From positions 1-64,000 of the forward strand of contig CAIJRK010000069.1 of assembly GCA_903823025.1 (NCBI GenBank): 64,000 nucleotides of DNA, given 5' to 3'. Position numbers and translations under genes: made by a program. How positions within the stretch are numbered: the first letter of the stretch is position 1; every line of letters begins with the position of its first letter. Source of the DNA: an uncultured beta proteobacterium (GTDB taxonomy: Bacteria; Pseudomonadota; Gammaproteobacteria; Burkholderiales; Burkholderiaceae_C). This document shows, piece by piece, positions 46,456 through 54,893 of this stretch. A model generated the notes under the pieces. It had not been told where the DNA came from. It saw nothing but the letters and a program-made list of their open reading frames with translations, and did no database searches.

Positions 46456-46906
46456 CCTTTCAATTCAAAAGCCTCTGGATGGCTAACAGGGGGTAAGAAT
46501 TCTATTTTCGTTTGCTCACTGAAGCGTTGCAAGACATCTTCCATTTGCCATTTTTGCCAACTCAACTCGCCATTCACACGCCGCTTGCCGATATGTTCAT
46601 GTGGTTGGCTGTGTTTATCTTTGATGGGACGTCGGGAATGCGTGACATCCAACTGGTAAACCCGCTCCAGTCCCCAGGCATGGCGCAGAAAGACGGTAAA
46701 TTTATACCAATTGAGGCCTGTTTTTCGGCTATGGCGGTAGATCAGTTCAACCAGCAATTGGGTGCGTATGCCGTCTTGGTCAAGCACTCCGACAGACAAT
46801 GACCATGTATCGCGCTGTTGTTTTTCGGGTTGCCAAGTGCCTGAATTTTCACAGAGATGGGGGTTTTAAGTAACTCTTGCGCCTCTTCGTAGCTGACATC
46901 ATGCAT
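46452..46906 (-). pseudogene. DUF6978-like partner gene with a probable frameshift
   Basis: A frame from an ATG at 46906 begins MHDVSYEEAQELLKTPISVK and resembles the start of small DUF6978-type proteins. The matching rest (WQPEKQQRDTWSLSVGVL onward, including YRHSRKTGLNWYKF) continues in a different frame that is closed upstream by a stop. The switch must lie near 46830, close to a run of five A. One base appears to be missing. A downstream TTG at 46799 could start a shorter 115-residue protein. Sequence error or a real mutation cannot be separated here. Confidence 0.6.
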
Positions 46907-46924
46907 GTCTTAAGTCCTTGCCAG

Positions 46925-47944
46925 CTATATTTTTTGCAGCACATCAGTGGCAGTAATGTCCACCAGACAGCGCGTGTGGCCTAACGGACATGCGCGCTCG
47001 AAGCAAGGCGCGCAGTCGAGTGGCGGCTGGTAGGTTGGCTCGTTTTTGAGCCATAACACGCGGGCTTTGTCATTCAAAGGCGGCGTGTGCAGCGGACTGC
47101 TAGAGCCGAAAATCGCCACTTGGGGCGTGCCGAAAGCGGCCGCTACGTGCATCAACCCCGAATCATTGCTAATGACCTGTTTGGCCGCTGCTATGGCACT
47201 GAAGGCGTAGGCCAGCGACGTTTTTCCGGCCAGATTGAAGCATTTGCCGGGCTGTTCGTCGTTTACCGGTGCAGCGATTTCGTGACACAAATCAAATTCT
47301 TTGCCGGAGCCGAGCAACACCACGGGCAGATCAAGACGCCGGGCCAATTCGGTAAAGTGCCCGGCGGGCCAGCGTTTGGCGGGGCCGTATTCAGCGCCCG
47401 GCGCAAAGACGTAATAGGCACCACGCTGCAAACCCATGGCCACCAACGCCTGATCGACTTCGGTGGCGTCCATTTGCAACTGCGGTTGGTCGCGGGCGAT
47501 ATCGGCGTCGCCACTGAGCGCCGAATAAAAAGCGACCATCGGCGGACGTTGGCCCTTGGATGGATTTTTCAGGCGGCGCGTCAGCAGCCCGATTCGCGCT
47601 TCGCCCAGATAACCGACGCGCTTTGGAATGCTCGCCAGAAACGGCAGCAGCGCGCTTTTGAGGGAATTGGGGCAAATGTAGGCGGTGTCAAACCGGCCTT
47701 CAAGCTGTTGGGCCAGACGGCGCCGCGCCTTGAATTGCAGGCCGCCGTGGGCGAACGGAAATTCAATGACTTCGGCCACCTGCGGCATGGCCCGATAAAC
47801 CGGCGCCACCCAAGGCAGCGCGCCGACCGTGAGCCGTTCGCCCCGGCCTGCGAGGCGGCGCATCAGCGGCTCGGTCATCACGGCGTCCCCAATCCACTGG
47901 GGCGCGATGACCAAAGAATGAGCGTTTGACGCCAATTCTTTCAA
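46925..47944 (-). CDS. waaF: ADP-heptose:LPS heptosyltransferase II
   Basis: A 339-residue family-9 glycosyltransferase that adds the second heptose to the lipopolysaccharide inner core. Typical segments are APQWIGDAVMTEPL, FAPGAEYGPAKRWP and the VSNDSGLMHVAAAFG nucleotide-sugar site. The C-terminal ends with cysteines (DCAPCFERACPLGHTRC). It is followed on the chromosome, upstream on the same strand, by a zinc-finger gene and ilvE, an order common in this family of bacteria. Confidence 0.93.
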   Translation of the reverse strand: MKELASNAHSLVIAPQWIGDAVMTEPLMRRLAGRGERLTVGALPWVAPVYRAMPQVAEVIEFPFAHGGLQFKARRRLAQQLEGRFDTAYICPNSLKSALLPFLASIPKRVGYLGEARIGLLTRRLKNPSKGQRPPMVAFYSALSGDADIARDQPQLQMDATEVDQALVAMGLQRGAYYVFAPGAEYGPAKRWPAGHFTELARRLDLPVVLLGSGKEFDLCHEIAAPVNDEQPGKCFNLAGKTSLAYAFSAIAAAKQVISNDSGLMHVAAAFGTPQVAIFGSSSPLHTPPLNDKARVLWLKNEPTYQPPLDCAPCFERACPLGHTRCLVDITATDVLQKI

Positions 47945-47947
47945 CGC

Positions 47948-48154
47948 TTAGTGCCCACCGGCGAAGTGTTCGCCTTCTTTCAGTTTGTAAACCGTGCCGC
48001 AGTACGGGCACTTGGCTTCACCGGTGCGACCCACGTCGAGGTAAACCTTGGGATGGCCGTCCCAGATTTTCATATTCGCCAACGGGCTGGGGCAATACAC
48101 GCCGCCTTGCAGATTCAAATCTTTGGCCAGGATTTCAGTGACAGATTTTTCCAT
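47948..48154 (-). CDS. Zinc-finger domain protein (NDUFS6-like)
   Basis: A 68-residue protein. YCPSP, HPKVYLDV and KCPYCGTVYKL supply the Cys/His residues of the NDUFS6-like zinc-finger family. The ATG at 48154 gives the usual start; it is 2 bp from the ilvE stop. The bacterial role is not established. It lies between waaF and ilvE on the same strand. Confidence 0.88.
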   Translation of the reverse strand: MEKSVTEILAKDLNLQGGVYCPSPLANMKIWDGHPKVYLDVGRTGEAKCPYCGTVYKLKEGEHFAGGH

Positions 48155-48156
48155 GA

Positions 48157-49095
48157 TCAAACCTTGGTGAGCCAATGGGCATATTTAGGATTGCGGCCAT
48201 TGACGATGTCAAAGTACGCGCTTTGAATTTTTTCGGTGATCGGGCCGCGCGAACCGCTGCCGATTTCAAGCCGGTCCAACTCACGAATCGGCGTTATTTC
48301 AGCAGCGGTGCCACTGAAGAAGGCTTCGTCGGCGATATAAACCTCGTCGCGGGTGATGCGTTTTTGCACCAGCTCCAGCCCCAAATCTTTGCAGATATTG
48401 AGCACGGTGTCGCGGGTGATACCGTTCAGCGCACCGGCGGACAGGTCAGGCGTGTAAACCACGCCGCGCTTGACCACAAAGATATTTTCACCCGAGCCTT
48501 CGGAGACGAAACCGTTGGCATCGAGCAGCAAAGCTTCGTCGTAACCGTCGTCGGTGGCTTCCATGTTGGCCAGAATCGAGTTGGTGTAATTGCTCACCGC
48601 TTTGGCCTGCGTCATGGTGATGTTGACGTGGTGACGGGTGAAGCTTGACACCTTGACCCGAATGCCCTTGGTCATGCCTTCTTCACCGAGGTAAGCACCC
48701 CACGGCCAAGCCGCGACCATCAAATGAATGGTGTTGCCTTTGGGGCTGACGCCCAGTTTGCGGTCGCCAATCCAGGCCAGCGGGCGCAGGTAGCAGCTTT
48801 CAAGCTTGTTTTCACGCACCACGGCTTTTTGGGCCTCAATGACTTCTTCCTGCGTGAAGGGCAGTTTCATGCGCAAGATTTTGGCGCTGTTGAACAGGCG
48901 TTCGGTGTGCTCTTCCAGCCGAAAAATGGCGGTGCCGCCCGCGCCGTTGTAGGCGCGAACGCCCTCAAAAGCACCGCAGCCGTAGTGCAGGGTGTGGGTC
49001 AGAACGTGGATTTTGGCGTCGCGCCAGTCCACCATCTGGCCATCCATCCAGATTTTGCCGTCGCGGTCAGACATGGAAGGGGGGAGTGCAGTCAT
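48157..49095 (-). CDS. ilvE: Branched-chain amino acid aminotransferase
   Basis: A 312-residue fold-type IV PLP enzyme for leucine, isoleucine and valine. HTLHYGCGAFEGVRAY near the N-terminus and the catalytic-region KAVSNYTNS and DEALLLDANGFVSEGSGENI are present. The start at 49095 is used; a start at MSDRDGKIW is also possible. Confidence 0.95.
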   Translation of the reverse strand: MTALPPSMSDRDGKIWMDGQMVDWRDAKIHVLTHTLHYGCGAFEGVRAYNGAGGTAIFRLEEHTERLFNSAKILRMKLPFTQEEVIEAQKAVVRENKLESCYLRPLAWIGDRKLGVSPKGNTIHLMVAAWPWGAYLGEEGMTKGIRVKVSSFTRHHVNITMTQAKAVSNYTNSILANMEATDDGYDEALLLDANGFVSEGSGENIFVVKRGVVYTPDLSAGALNGITRDTVLNICKDLGLELVQKRITRDEVYIADEAFFSGTAAEITPIRELDRLEIGSGSRGPITEKIQSAYFDIVNGRNPKYAHWLTKV

Positions 49096-49413
49096 GAGGT
49101 TTCCTTAAGAATTTACGGAGGCAGGTCTTACAAAAAAATAGATTTTACGGGCCTGCGTGAGCGTTGAAATCGTCTGCTGCTTCGTCTGCCTGAATCGGGC
49201 AGATTAGATTTCATTTTTGGTTTGCCGCAATGAAGTTCACAAATCAGATTCGACGGCGTGATCTCAACCGAAAGTACAGCGCTGGTTGGGTATTTTTAGG
49301 GTTAATTAGTTCGCTCAACGATTGGGGGCATGACCAATCCGTGCCAAAGTATTGCGCCTGTTAAGTGGGCTTTTCAGTGTTTCGTGAGTCCCGCATTCTT
49401 TAGGACTCTTCGG
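49096..49413. other. Intergenic region between ilvE and the P-loop ATPase gene
   Basis: About 320 bp. It carries the ilvE promoter on the minus strand and the end of the HEPN/ParA/P-loop operon. No RNA gene, repeat or terminator structure stood out by eye. Confidence 0.4.
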
Positions 49414-50877
49414 TCACAGGGGCGCTGTGCCACCTTTCTTAAGCAACTTGGCCGCCACCCGAAATAAATCAGGCATATCCAATCGTCCATCTTTACGGCT
49501 GAACATCACTCCAATTCTTTCTAAGGCCAAGAATAAATCACGCTCACTGTTTGATTCTGTAATCTCAAATGGGGGGAGGTATTTGCTACTCTTCGCATCT
49601 GCAATCATGTGAGCTAACGTTTTTGTCTTGCGCCATGCATTAAAAACTTCTTCCTCATTTTGTGGAAGAAGTAAACCAGCGAGTGGAGCCAGTACCCCCT
49701 TAATCCAGAGAAATTCTTGATGCAATTGATCAACGCGAGTCTTGGATGCAGCCCTCAATCCATGCCGAATGCCCTCGGAGGTCATCGCGCGATCATCAGG
49801 CACTTCACCGTACTTTGACGCCGCAATCATTAACCCCAGAAAACTTCTCGGCGTTACTTCCGAAAATGCATCGGCAAGGTGTGCAATCGGCCAATCGTAG
49901 GTTTTTCCTTTTTTGAATCCATTGCGGCCATCCCCCATAAAAGGGCTGGCTAAAACTGCCATAACCCGAGATTGATTTTCAGTGTTGTGGGCAAGTGACC
50001 ACTGCCTAGCCAGAATCGTTTCTTGATCAGCTGTAGGAATGTTGAGACTTAGAAGTAGTTGATTAAATGCATTCTTAGCTGGGTCAACTTGCGACAAAAT
50101 TAATCTGGTGTAGAGCAGTCCATAAAGGTCGGTACCAGACCACGTCAGGCGAATAGCGCCGGTACGTAATTTGGGTAACTCGACGAATCGAAGTGCATCA
50201 TCGTCAATTTGATCTGGCCTCAGGAACAACTTGACCTTGATCCGGCGATACGCACGCATAGCCCAAACGACTTCCAGTAGCGCCTCAGTCAGGAGGCGCC
50301 TCCTTGGCCATGTAATAGCCACAGTGTCCAAGGCATCGTAAACAACAAGAAATGTTAAATCCTGGACTTGAAAATATTTCTCTAATCTATCCAGAACCTT
50401 GTTTCTCTCCTCCCAGTCCAAAGCCATGCGAACCGCATCCTTGAAATTTAGAGGTGTCTCGCCTGCACCTTTGGTCGCTGCACGCAATATCGTGGCCCAC
50501 CAAAAACCCTTTGCCTCGTCTGGCGTTGCCTCAATCCCGATAAATGAATTGAGCATTTCAGGCGTCACCCCTTCGCTTCCACCGACAGCGCCAGTGAATC
50601 CAAAGCCTACTTGAACCCGATCAAGATCCAGATTAGGGTAGGCTTTGGCCGCCGCAAGGCGCGTCTCGTTTTGCCCCAAGACGCCTGACCAAAAGCTTTT
50701 ACCCGCCCCTCTCGGTCCAACGACAATCGGTACGCTAGGGGCCAATGCGGCTGCGTGAGTTTCTGGTGCAAAGATGTCCTGCAACTTGGGTGCATATACA
50801 CCGACAGCGTCATTCGACACATCAGCAGAAATGGAAGATATCGCATCGCGCAAGGCTTTGAAATCAGTTTGCAGCAT
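49414..50877 (-). CDS. P-loop ATPase, third gene of a HEPN/ParA-like module
   Basis: A 487-residue protein. Walker A is VVGPRGAGKSFW near residues 52-63, and a Walker B-like FLVVYDALD lies near 173-181. The rest is helix-rich and not recognised; RPDQIDDDALRF and GLLLPQNEEEVF are typical stretches. It starts 14 bp inside the end of the ParA-like gene, so the two are translationally coupled. The operon context with a ParA-like ATPase and a HEPN-like protein suggests a defence or conflict role. No known system is matched. Confidence 0.7.
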   Translation of the reverse strand: MLQTDFKALRDAISSISADVSNDAVGVYAPKLQDIFAPETHAAALAPSVPIVVGPRGAGKSFWSGVLGQNETRLAAAKAYPNLDLDRVQVGFGFTGAVGGSEGVTPEMLNSFIGIEATPDEAKGFWWATILRAATKGAGETPLNFKDAVRMALDWEERNKVLDRLEKYFQVQDLTFLVVYDALDTVAITWPRRRLLTEALLEVVWAMRAYRRIKVKLFLRPDQIDDDALRFVELPKLRTGAIRLTWSGTDLYGLLYTRLILSQVDPAKNAFNQLLLSLNIPTADQETILARQWSLAHNTENQSRVMAVLASPFMGDGRNGFKKGKTYDWPIAHLADAFSEVTPRSFLGLMIAASKYGEVPDDRAMTSEGIRHGLRAASKTRVDQLHQEFLWIKGVLAPLAGLLLPQNEEEVFNAWRKTKTLAHMIADAKSSKYLPPFEITESNSERDLFLALERIGVMFSRKDGRLDMPDLFRVAAKLLKKGGTAPL

Positions 50878-52243
50878 GATCCGCCCTCTTCAAGTCAGGG
50901 AATGACTCACTCACGCGATTCAGGAACTCGCCGTAAGACGACCAATACACATCAGTCGAAAGTAATTTTCTTTTTTGTCGAGGGTCGAATTGCATGAATT
51001 GCTCATTGTTCAAAATCGCCACGGGTTCTCGAAAGACGCGCAACTCCTTTGGTAAGACATCCTCATCGCTTTGATCATCGTCCCAGGGCACATTGCTAAA
51101 AGATCCGGCAGCAGGGCGTGGCTCAATGGCTCGCAGTGGAGTGGATGTTTCTAGTCCACTGTCAATAAATAACTGCTTGCACTTGTCTGCAAATGCCTCT
51201 CTGGCACTTGCGTCCGCAGGAGCCTTACCTTGAATCATGGACAGTCTGCCCAACCACTCGGGAACTTCGTCCGTGGCGGGTTTTGCAAAACGGTCCAAAT
51301 GACCAAGCAATGCTGCGTAGCCTTGGAAGGTTTGAGGTTCATCCAAACCGAAGAGAAACACCTCGGCCCCCAAACCAAGAATTGCCGTTGCAGTTGTTTC
51401 ATGCAAACCGGCGCGAGCATCTACAAGAATGGCGTCATAGCGAGTGGGATCCGAGAAGTGGTTAACAAGCTCAGCCACTTGGTCAAGAATGGATGCAAGG
51501 CTGCCGTCTGGTCGGATGTCCTCCGTGTATGCGCGGGCAATTTTTGAAAGTACATCCCCCGGATGTTTTACTGACCGTTGCCCAAAAGCAGGAATGACGT
51601 CTATTCGTCCATGTCGATCTGCCAGATCAGAAGGCCCGACAAGATCAGCCAAAAACGCTTCATCTAGTGGTCCCAGTCCATTTTCGACGAGTGCATCAAT
51701 GAGGCCAAATTCTGGCAAAGTGCCTTTGTCGAGTAACAATGAACCGAGTCCTGGTGCTTCCATATCAAGGTCAATAGCCAATACGCGTTTCCCGGCAGAA
51801 GCTAGATGGGCGGCGGTTATGGCCAATGCCGTAGATCGGCCAACCCCTCCTTTAAGGCTTGCAAAAACGAAGCGCGGCGGTGGGGGAGCCTTGTTTGCGG
51901 GTGCGCGCAACCAGTCTGCGCCAACAAGCCGTCGATCTATCAGTCGTATGTTGCTGTCGTTTACTTTGACCAATAAGGCCGAAGGTGCCTTCAGCAGAGA
52001 CTCTGCACCAAAGTCGGTTGACGTTATCAGCAGACGATCACTGCGAGCGTAGGGGCCGAGCGCATGTTGCAGAAGCTTGCCGACGCGCTCAACGAGGTCA
52101 GCTTCAAACTCGGTAGGAAGCACGAATGCAAGGCGACCCGTGATGTCGCGTACAGCAACACCGTTCGCAAGTGCTGCATTGCCAAATCCAGTTTCAATAA
52201 CTGATGCAAGTGCCGGAAGGCTGTCGTCAAATCGAATAGTCAT
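50864..52243 (-). CDS. ParA/MinD-like ATPase with an Arg-type Walker A motif
   Basis: A 459-residue protein. An unfamiliar N-terminal domain of about 120 residues and a proline-rich hinge precede a ParA/MinD-type ATPase. Its Walker A is KGGVGRST (131-138): the signature Lys is present but the usual GK-[ST] lysine is Arg. AIDLDMEAPGLGS and ILVDARAGLHET give the Walker A' and B regions. Arg-type motifs recur in a branch of these ATPases. The start at 52243 lies 8 bp after the upstream HEPN-like stop. Confidence 0.8.
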   Translation of the reverse strand: MTIRFDDSLPALASVIETGFGNAALANGVAVRDITGRLAFVLPTEFEADLVERVGKLLQHALGPYARSDRLLITSTDFGAESLLKAPSALLVKVNDSNIRLIDRRLVGADWLRAPANKAPPPPRFVFASLKGGVGRSTALAITAAHLASAGKRVLAIDLDMEAPGLGSLLLDKGTLPEFGLIDALVENGLGPLDEAFLADLVGPSDLADRHGRIDVIPAFGQRSVKHPGDVLSKIARAYTEDIRPDGSLASILDQVAELVNHFSDPTRYDAILVDARAGLHETTATAILGLGAEVFLFGLDEPQTFQGYAALLGHLDRFAKPATDEVPEWLGRLSMIQGKAPADASAREAFADKCKQLFIDSGLETSTPLRAIEPRPAAGSFSNVPWDDDQSDEDVLPKELRVFREPVAILNNEQFMQFDPRQKRKLLSTDVYWSSYGEFLNRVSESFPDLKRADHAAN

Positions 52244-52251
52244 AGGAGTCC

Positions 52252-52647
52252 TCAAGTGTCGATTGCCCCAACGGCCTGCCGCGCTTGGTCTGACCAAGCA
52301 TCAACCCATTTTTTCAAAATTTCATCTCCTTTGCAGTAGCGCATATCAATTGCCCATTGACTCAAAAATGAACTATCCCTGAAAAAAGTTGCTAGTGTGG
52401 CTGCCCGCCTACCTTCCAGGTTGTTAAGAAGGGTTGTACGTAAATGAGGGAAGTGCAGGAAAAACGGATCATTTGAACGATCATCGGTGGGTCGAATGCC
52501 AGCCTCTAGCATCATCGCTTTGATAGCACACTCAGCGGCTATTCCGTATAAATACCCCGCTACATCACGACGGTGACCTACATTCAATTTATCAGCAGCG
52601 TCAAGGTGTCTCCGGGCAGAAGCTGCCATGTTGGGTGGAAATGTCAT
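52252..52647 (-). CDS. HEPN-like helical protein, first gene of the module
   Basis: A 131-residue protein. The helix HLDAADKL...VAGYLYGIAAECAIKAMMLEAG resembles HEPN-domain proteins, but the classical R-x4-6-H ribonuclease motif is not obvious. It could be an antitoxin-like or scaffold protein. The gene begins the three-gene operon on the minus strand. An AGGAT-like site precedes the ATG at 52647. Confidence 0.65.
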   Translation of the reverse strand: MTFPPNMAASARRHLDAADKLNVGHRRDVAGYLYGIAAECAIKAMMLEAGIRPTDDRSNDPFFLHFPHLRTTLLNNLEGRRAATLATFFRDSSFLSQWAIDMRYCKGDEILKKWVDAWSDQARQAVGAIDT

Positions 52648-52735
52648 CCCCGATCCTTTTAGGTTTATTAACCATCGTAACGGATAGTTGTCGGGCTGAA
52701 ATGAAAGGGATTGCCCCTTCTCATAAACACGTCCG

Positions 52736-54091
52736 TTATACCGGCCACTGCACCGTCACGGCCAGTCCGCCCAGTCGTTCTGAGCGACTAATTTGCACTT
52801 GGGCGCCAAAGAGATTGGCAATCCTTTTGACGATGGACCAGCCCAGGCCACTGCCAGGCTGGTCGTGGCCCAGCACGCGGTAAAAACGTTCGCCCAAGCG
52901 GGCCATCTCAGGTTCGGTCATGCCGGGTCCGCTGTCTTGCACCCGTAAAACAGGGTGGCCCGACTCGGTCACCACCTGCACCAAAATCTCGGCTTTAGAC
53001 GGGCTGTAGCGCATGGCGTTGTCCATCAAATTACGCACAAGAACGCCGACCAGCACCTCATCACCGGCGACAACACAGGGGGCCAGCGCGTCGAGTTCGA
53101 GCACTTGATGGCGGGCCAGCGCGGTGGGCGCCAAATCGGCGGCTACCCGGCGCGCCACGGCGCTTAAGTCCACCGTCGTTGCTGAAGGGGGCGCCGCATC
53201 AGGGGCCGCTTCCAGACGGGCGAGGGTGAGCAGTTGTTCGACCAGACGCGTCGCCCGGTCGCAGCCGGCCAGTGTGGCGTGCAGCGCATGTTGGCGTTGT
53301 TCGACATCGGCCCCGGCGCCCAATGCCACCTGCGCCTGTGCCCGGATGCCGGCAATCGGTGTGCGCAACTCATGTGCGGCATCGGCGGTAAAACGACGCT
53401 CGGAGGCGACCATGCTTTCAATGCGCGCGAACAAGTCGTTGAGCGACTCCACCATGGGCCTCATTTCTGAGGGCATATCAGCCAGCACCACCTGCTTAAG
53501 GGCTTGTGGACGTCGCTGACTCAGCACATGACTGAGCTGGCGAAAAGGCGCCAGCCCCTGCCGCACGGCCCACCAGCCCCCCAGCGCCAGCAGCGGCAAG
53601 GCATACAAAAGCGGAACGAGGACACTTTCCAAAATAACCCAAAGAATCGCGTTGCGTGATTCAACGCGCTCACCCACATAAACCTGCACATTGCTTTTGG
53701 CCCCTTGCGTTGAAAACACGCGCCACTTGTCACCATCGCTTTGTTTGACGGTTTTAAAGCCGTGGTCTTTGGGCGACATCGGCACCAAGCCGGCGTTGGA
53801 CGAGCGCATCACCAGTTGGTCTTTATGAAAAATTTGAAACGCCACCTGGGGCGCATATTTGTGCAACGAGGGGGCGTTTTTGATGCTGTCATGGTCATCG
53901 CTGCTGGCTTGTTGCACCACCAGCAGCGCGGCGGTCTGGGCTAAATGACCGTCCAGCAAATCATCCAGTTCTTCGCGGGCCTCAACCAGAGTGAGAACCG
54001 CAGCCCCCAACCAGATGACTGCAACCAACAACAAAAGAGGCGCCAGCAACCGGGCATGCAACGATTGAAAGCGTCGTCTCAGAGGCTTCAT
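52736..54091 (-). CDS. Two-component sensor histidine kinase
   Basis: A 451-residue membrane kinase of the QseC/TctE type. Membrane helices are at about 16-36 and 155-178, with a sensing domain between. The H box DAAHELRTPIAGIRAQAQ, N box NLMDNAMRYSP and G boxes DSGPGM and GSGLGWSIVKR are intact. It overlaps the response regulator gene by 4 bp. The signal is unknown. Confidence 0.93.
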   Translation of the reverse strand: MKPLRRRFQSLHARLLAPLLLLVAVIWLGAAVLTLVEAREELDDLLDGHLAQTAALLVVQQASSDDHDSIKNAPSLHKYAPQVAFQIFHKDQLVMRSSNAGLVPMSPKDHGFKTVKQSDGDKWRVFSTQGAKSNVQVYVGERVESRNAILWVILESVLVPLLYALPLLALGGWWAVRQGLAPFRQLSHVLSQRRPQALKQVVLADMPSEMRPMVESLNDLFARIESMVASERRFTADAAHELRTPIAGIRAQAQVALGAGADVEQRQHALHATLAGCDRATRLVEQLLTLARLEAAPDAAPPSATTVDLSAVARRVAADLAPTALARHQVLELDALAPCVVAGDEVLVGVLVRNLMDNAMRYSPSKAEILVQVVTESGHPVLRVQDSGPGMTEPEMARLGERFYRVLGHDQPGSGLGWSIVKRIANLFGAQVQISRSERLGGLAVTVQWPV

Positions 54092-54759
54092 GACAACAGT
54101 TGCGTTCGCAGCGCGGTGTAGCCAACGCCGCGCACCGTCTGAATGACATCCGGGTGCAGTTTGCGCCGCAAGTGGTGAATGTGGACTTCGATGGCATTGC
54201 TATCGACTTCATAACCCCAGCTGTAGAGTTGCTGCTCCAGTTGTTCGCGCGACATCACGCGGTCGGCGTTGAGCATCAGGACGTGGAGCAAATCAAACTC
54301 CCGGGTGGACAGTGTCACCGCTTCGCCCTTCAGGCTAACCCGGCGGGTGGCAGGCTCCAGCAGCACTTCGCCGCATTGCAAAGTGTCTTGCATCTGACCG
54401 TGTGAGCGGCGCACCAGAGAGCGCAGGCGCGCGCCCAGTTCATGCAAATCCACCGGTTTGATAACGTAGTCGTCAGCCCCCAAATCCAGCCCACGAATGC
54501 GATCCGGCACTGCATCACGGGCCGTCAAAACCAGCACCGGGGTGGCTATTTTGTGCGCCCGCAAGGACTGCAACACATCCAGACCATCCTTTAAAGGCAG
54601 GCCCAAATCGAGCACGGCGGCGGTGTAGTCGCCGGAGGTTAACTCACGCTCGGCGGCCACGCCGTCACGCACCCAATCCACTTGAAACCCGAGCTGGCGC
54701 AAACCAGCGCGCAGCCCATCACCCAGGATAGGGTCGTCTTCAGCCAGCAAAATACGCAT
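54088..54759 (-). CDS. OmpR-family response regulator
   Basis: A 223-residue regulator. The receiver has LAEDDP and the phospho-acceptor Asp51 in VLDLGLPLKDGLDV. The winged-helix DNA-binding domain has IEVHIHHLRRKL and VRGVGY. It precedes and overlaps the sensor kinase gene, so the pair is co-expressed. Confidence 0.94.
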   Translation of the reverse strand: MRILLAEDDPILGDGLRAGLRQLGFQVDWVRDGVAAERELTSGDYTAAVLDLGLPLKDGLDVLQSLRAHKIATPVLVLTARDAVPDRIRGLDLGADDYVIKPVDLHELGARLRSLVRRSHGQMQDTLQCGEVLLEPATRRVSLKGEAVTLSTREFDLLHVLMLNADRVMSREQLEQQLYSWGYEVDSNAIEVHIHHLRRKLHPDVIQTVRGVGYTALRTQLLS

Positions 54760-54893
54760 TCAAAGCTCCCGAAATAATTAAGTTTTCTTGCCAAGCACCT
54801 GATCTGCGCTCTGGCGGGTAGCCACCTTAGCGCGGAAAAATTAAGCCCAGCTTAAGCCCACCGATTCAACCCGACGGTTCGGCAGCTTGGGGT

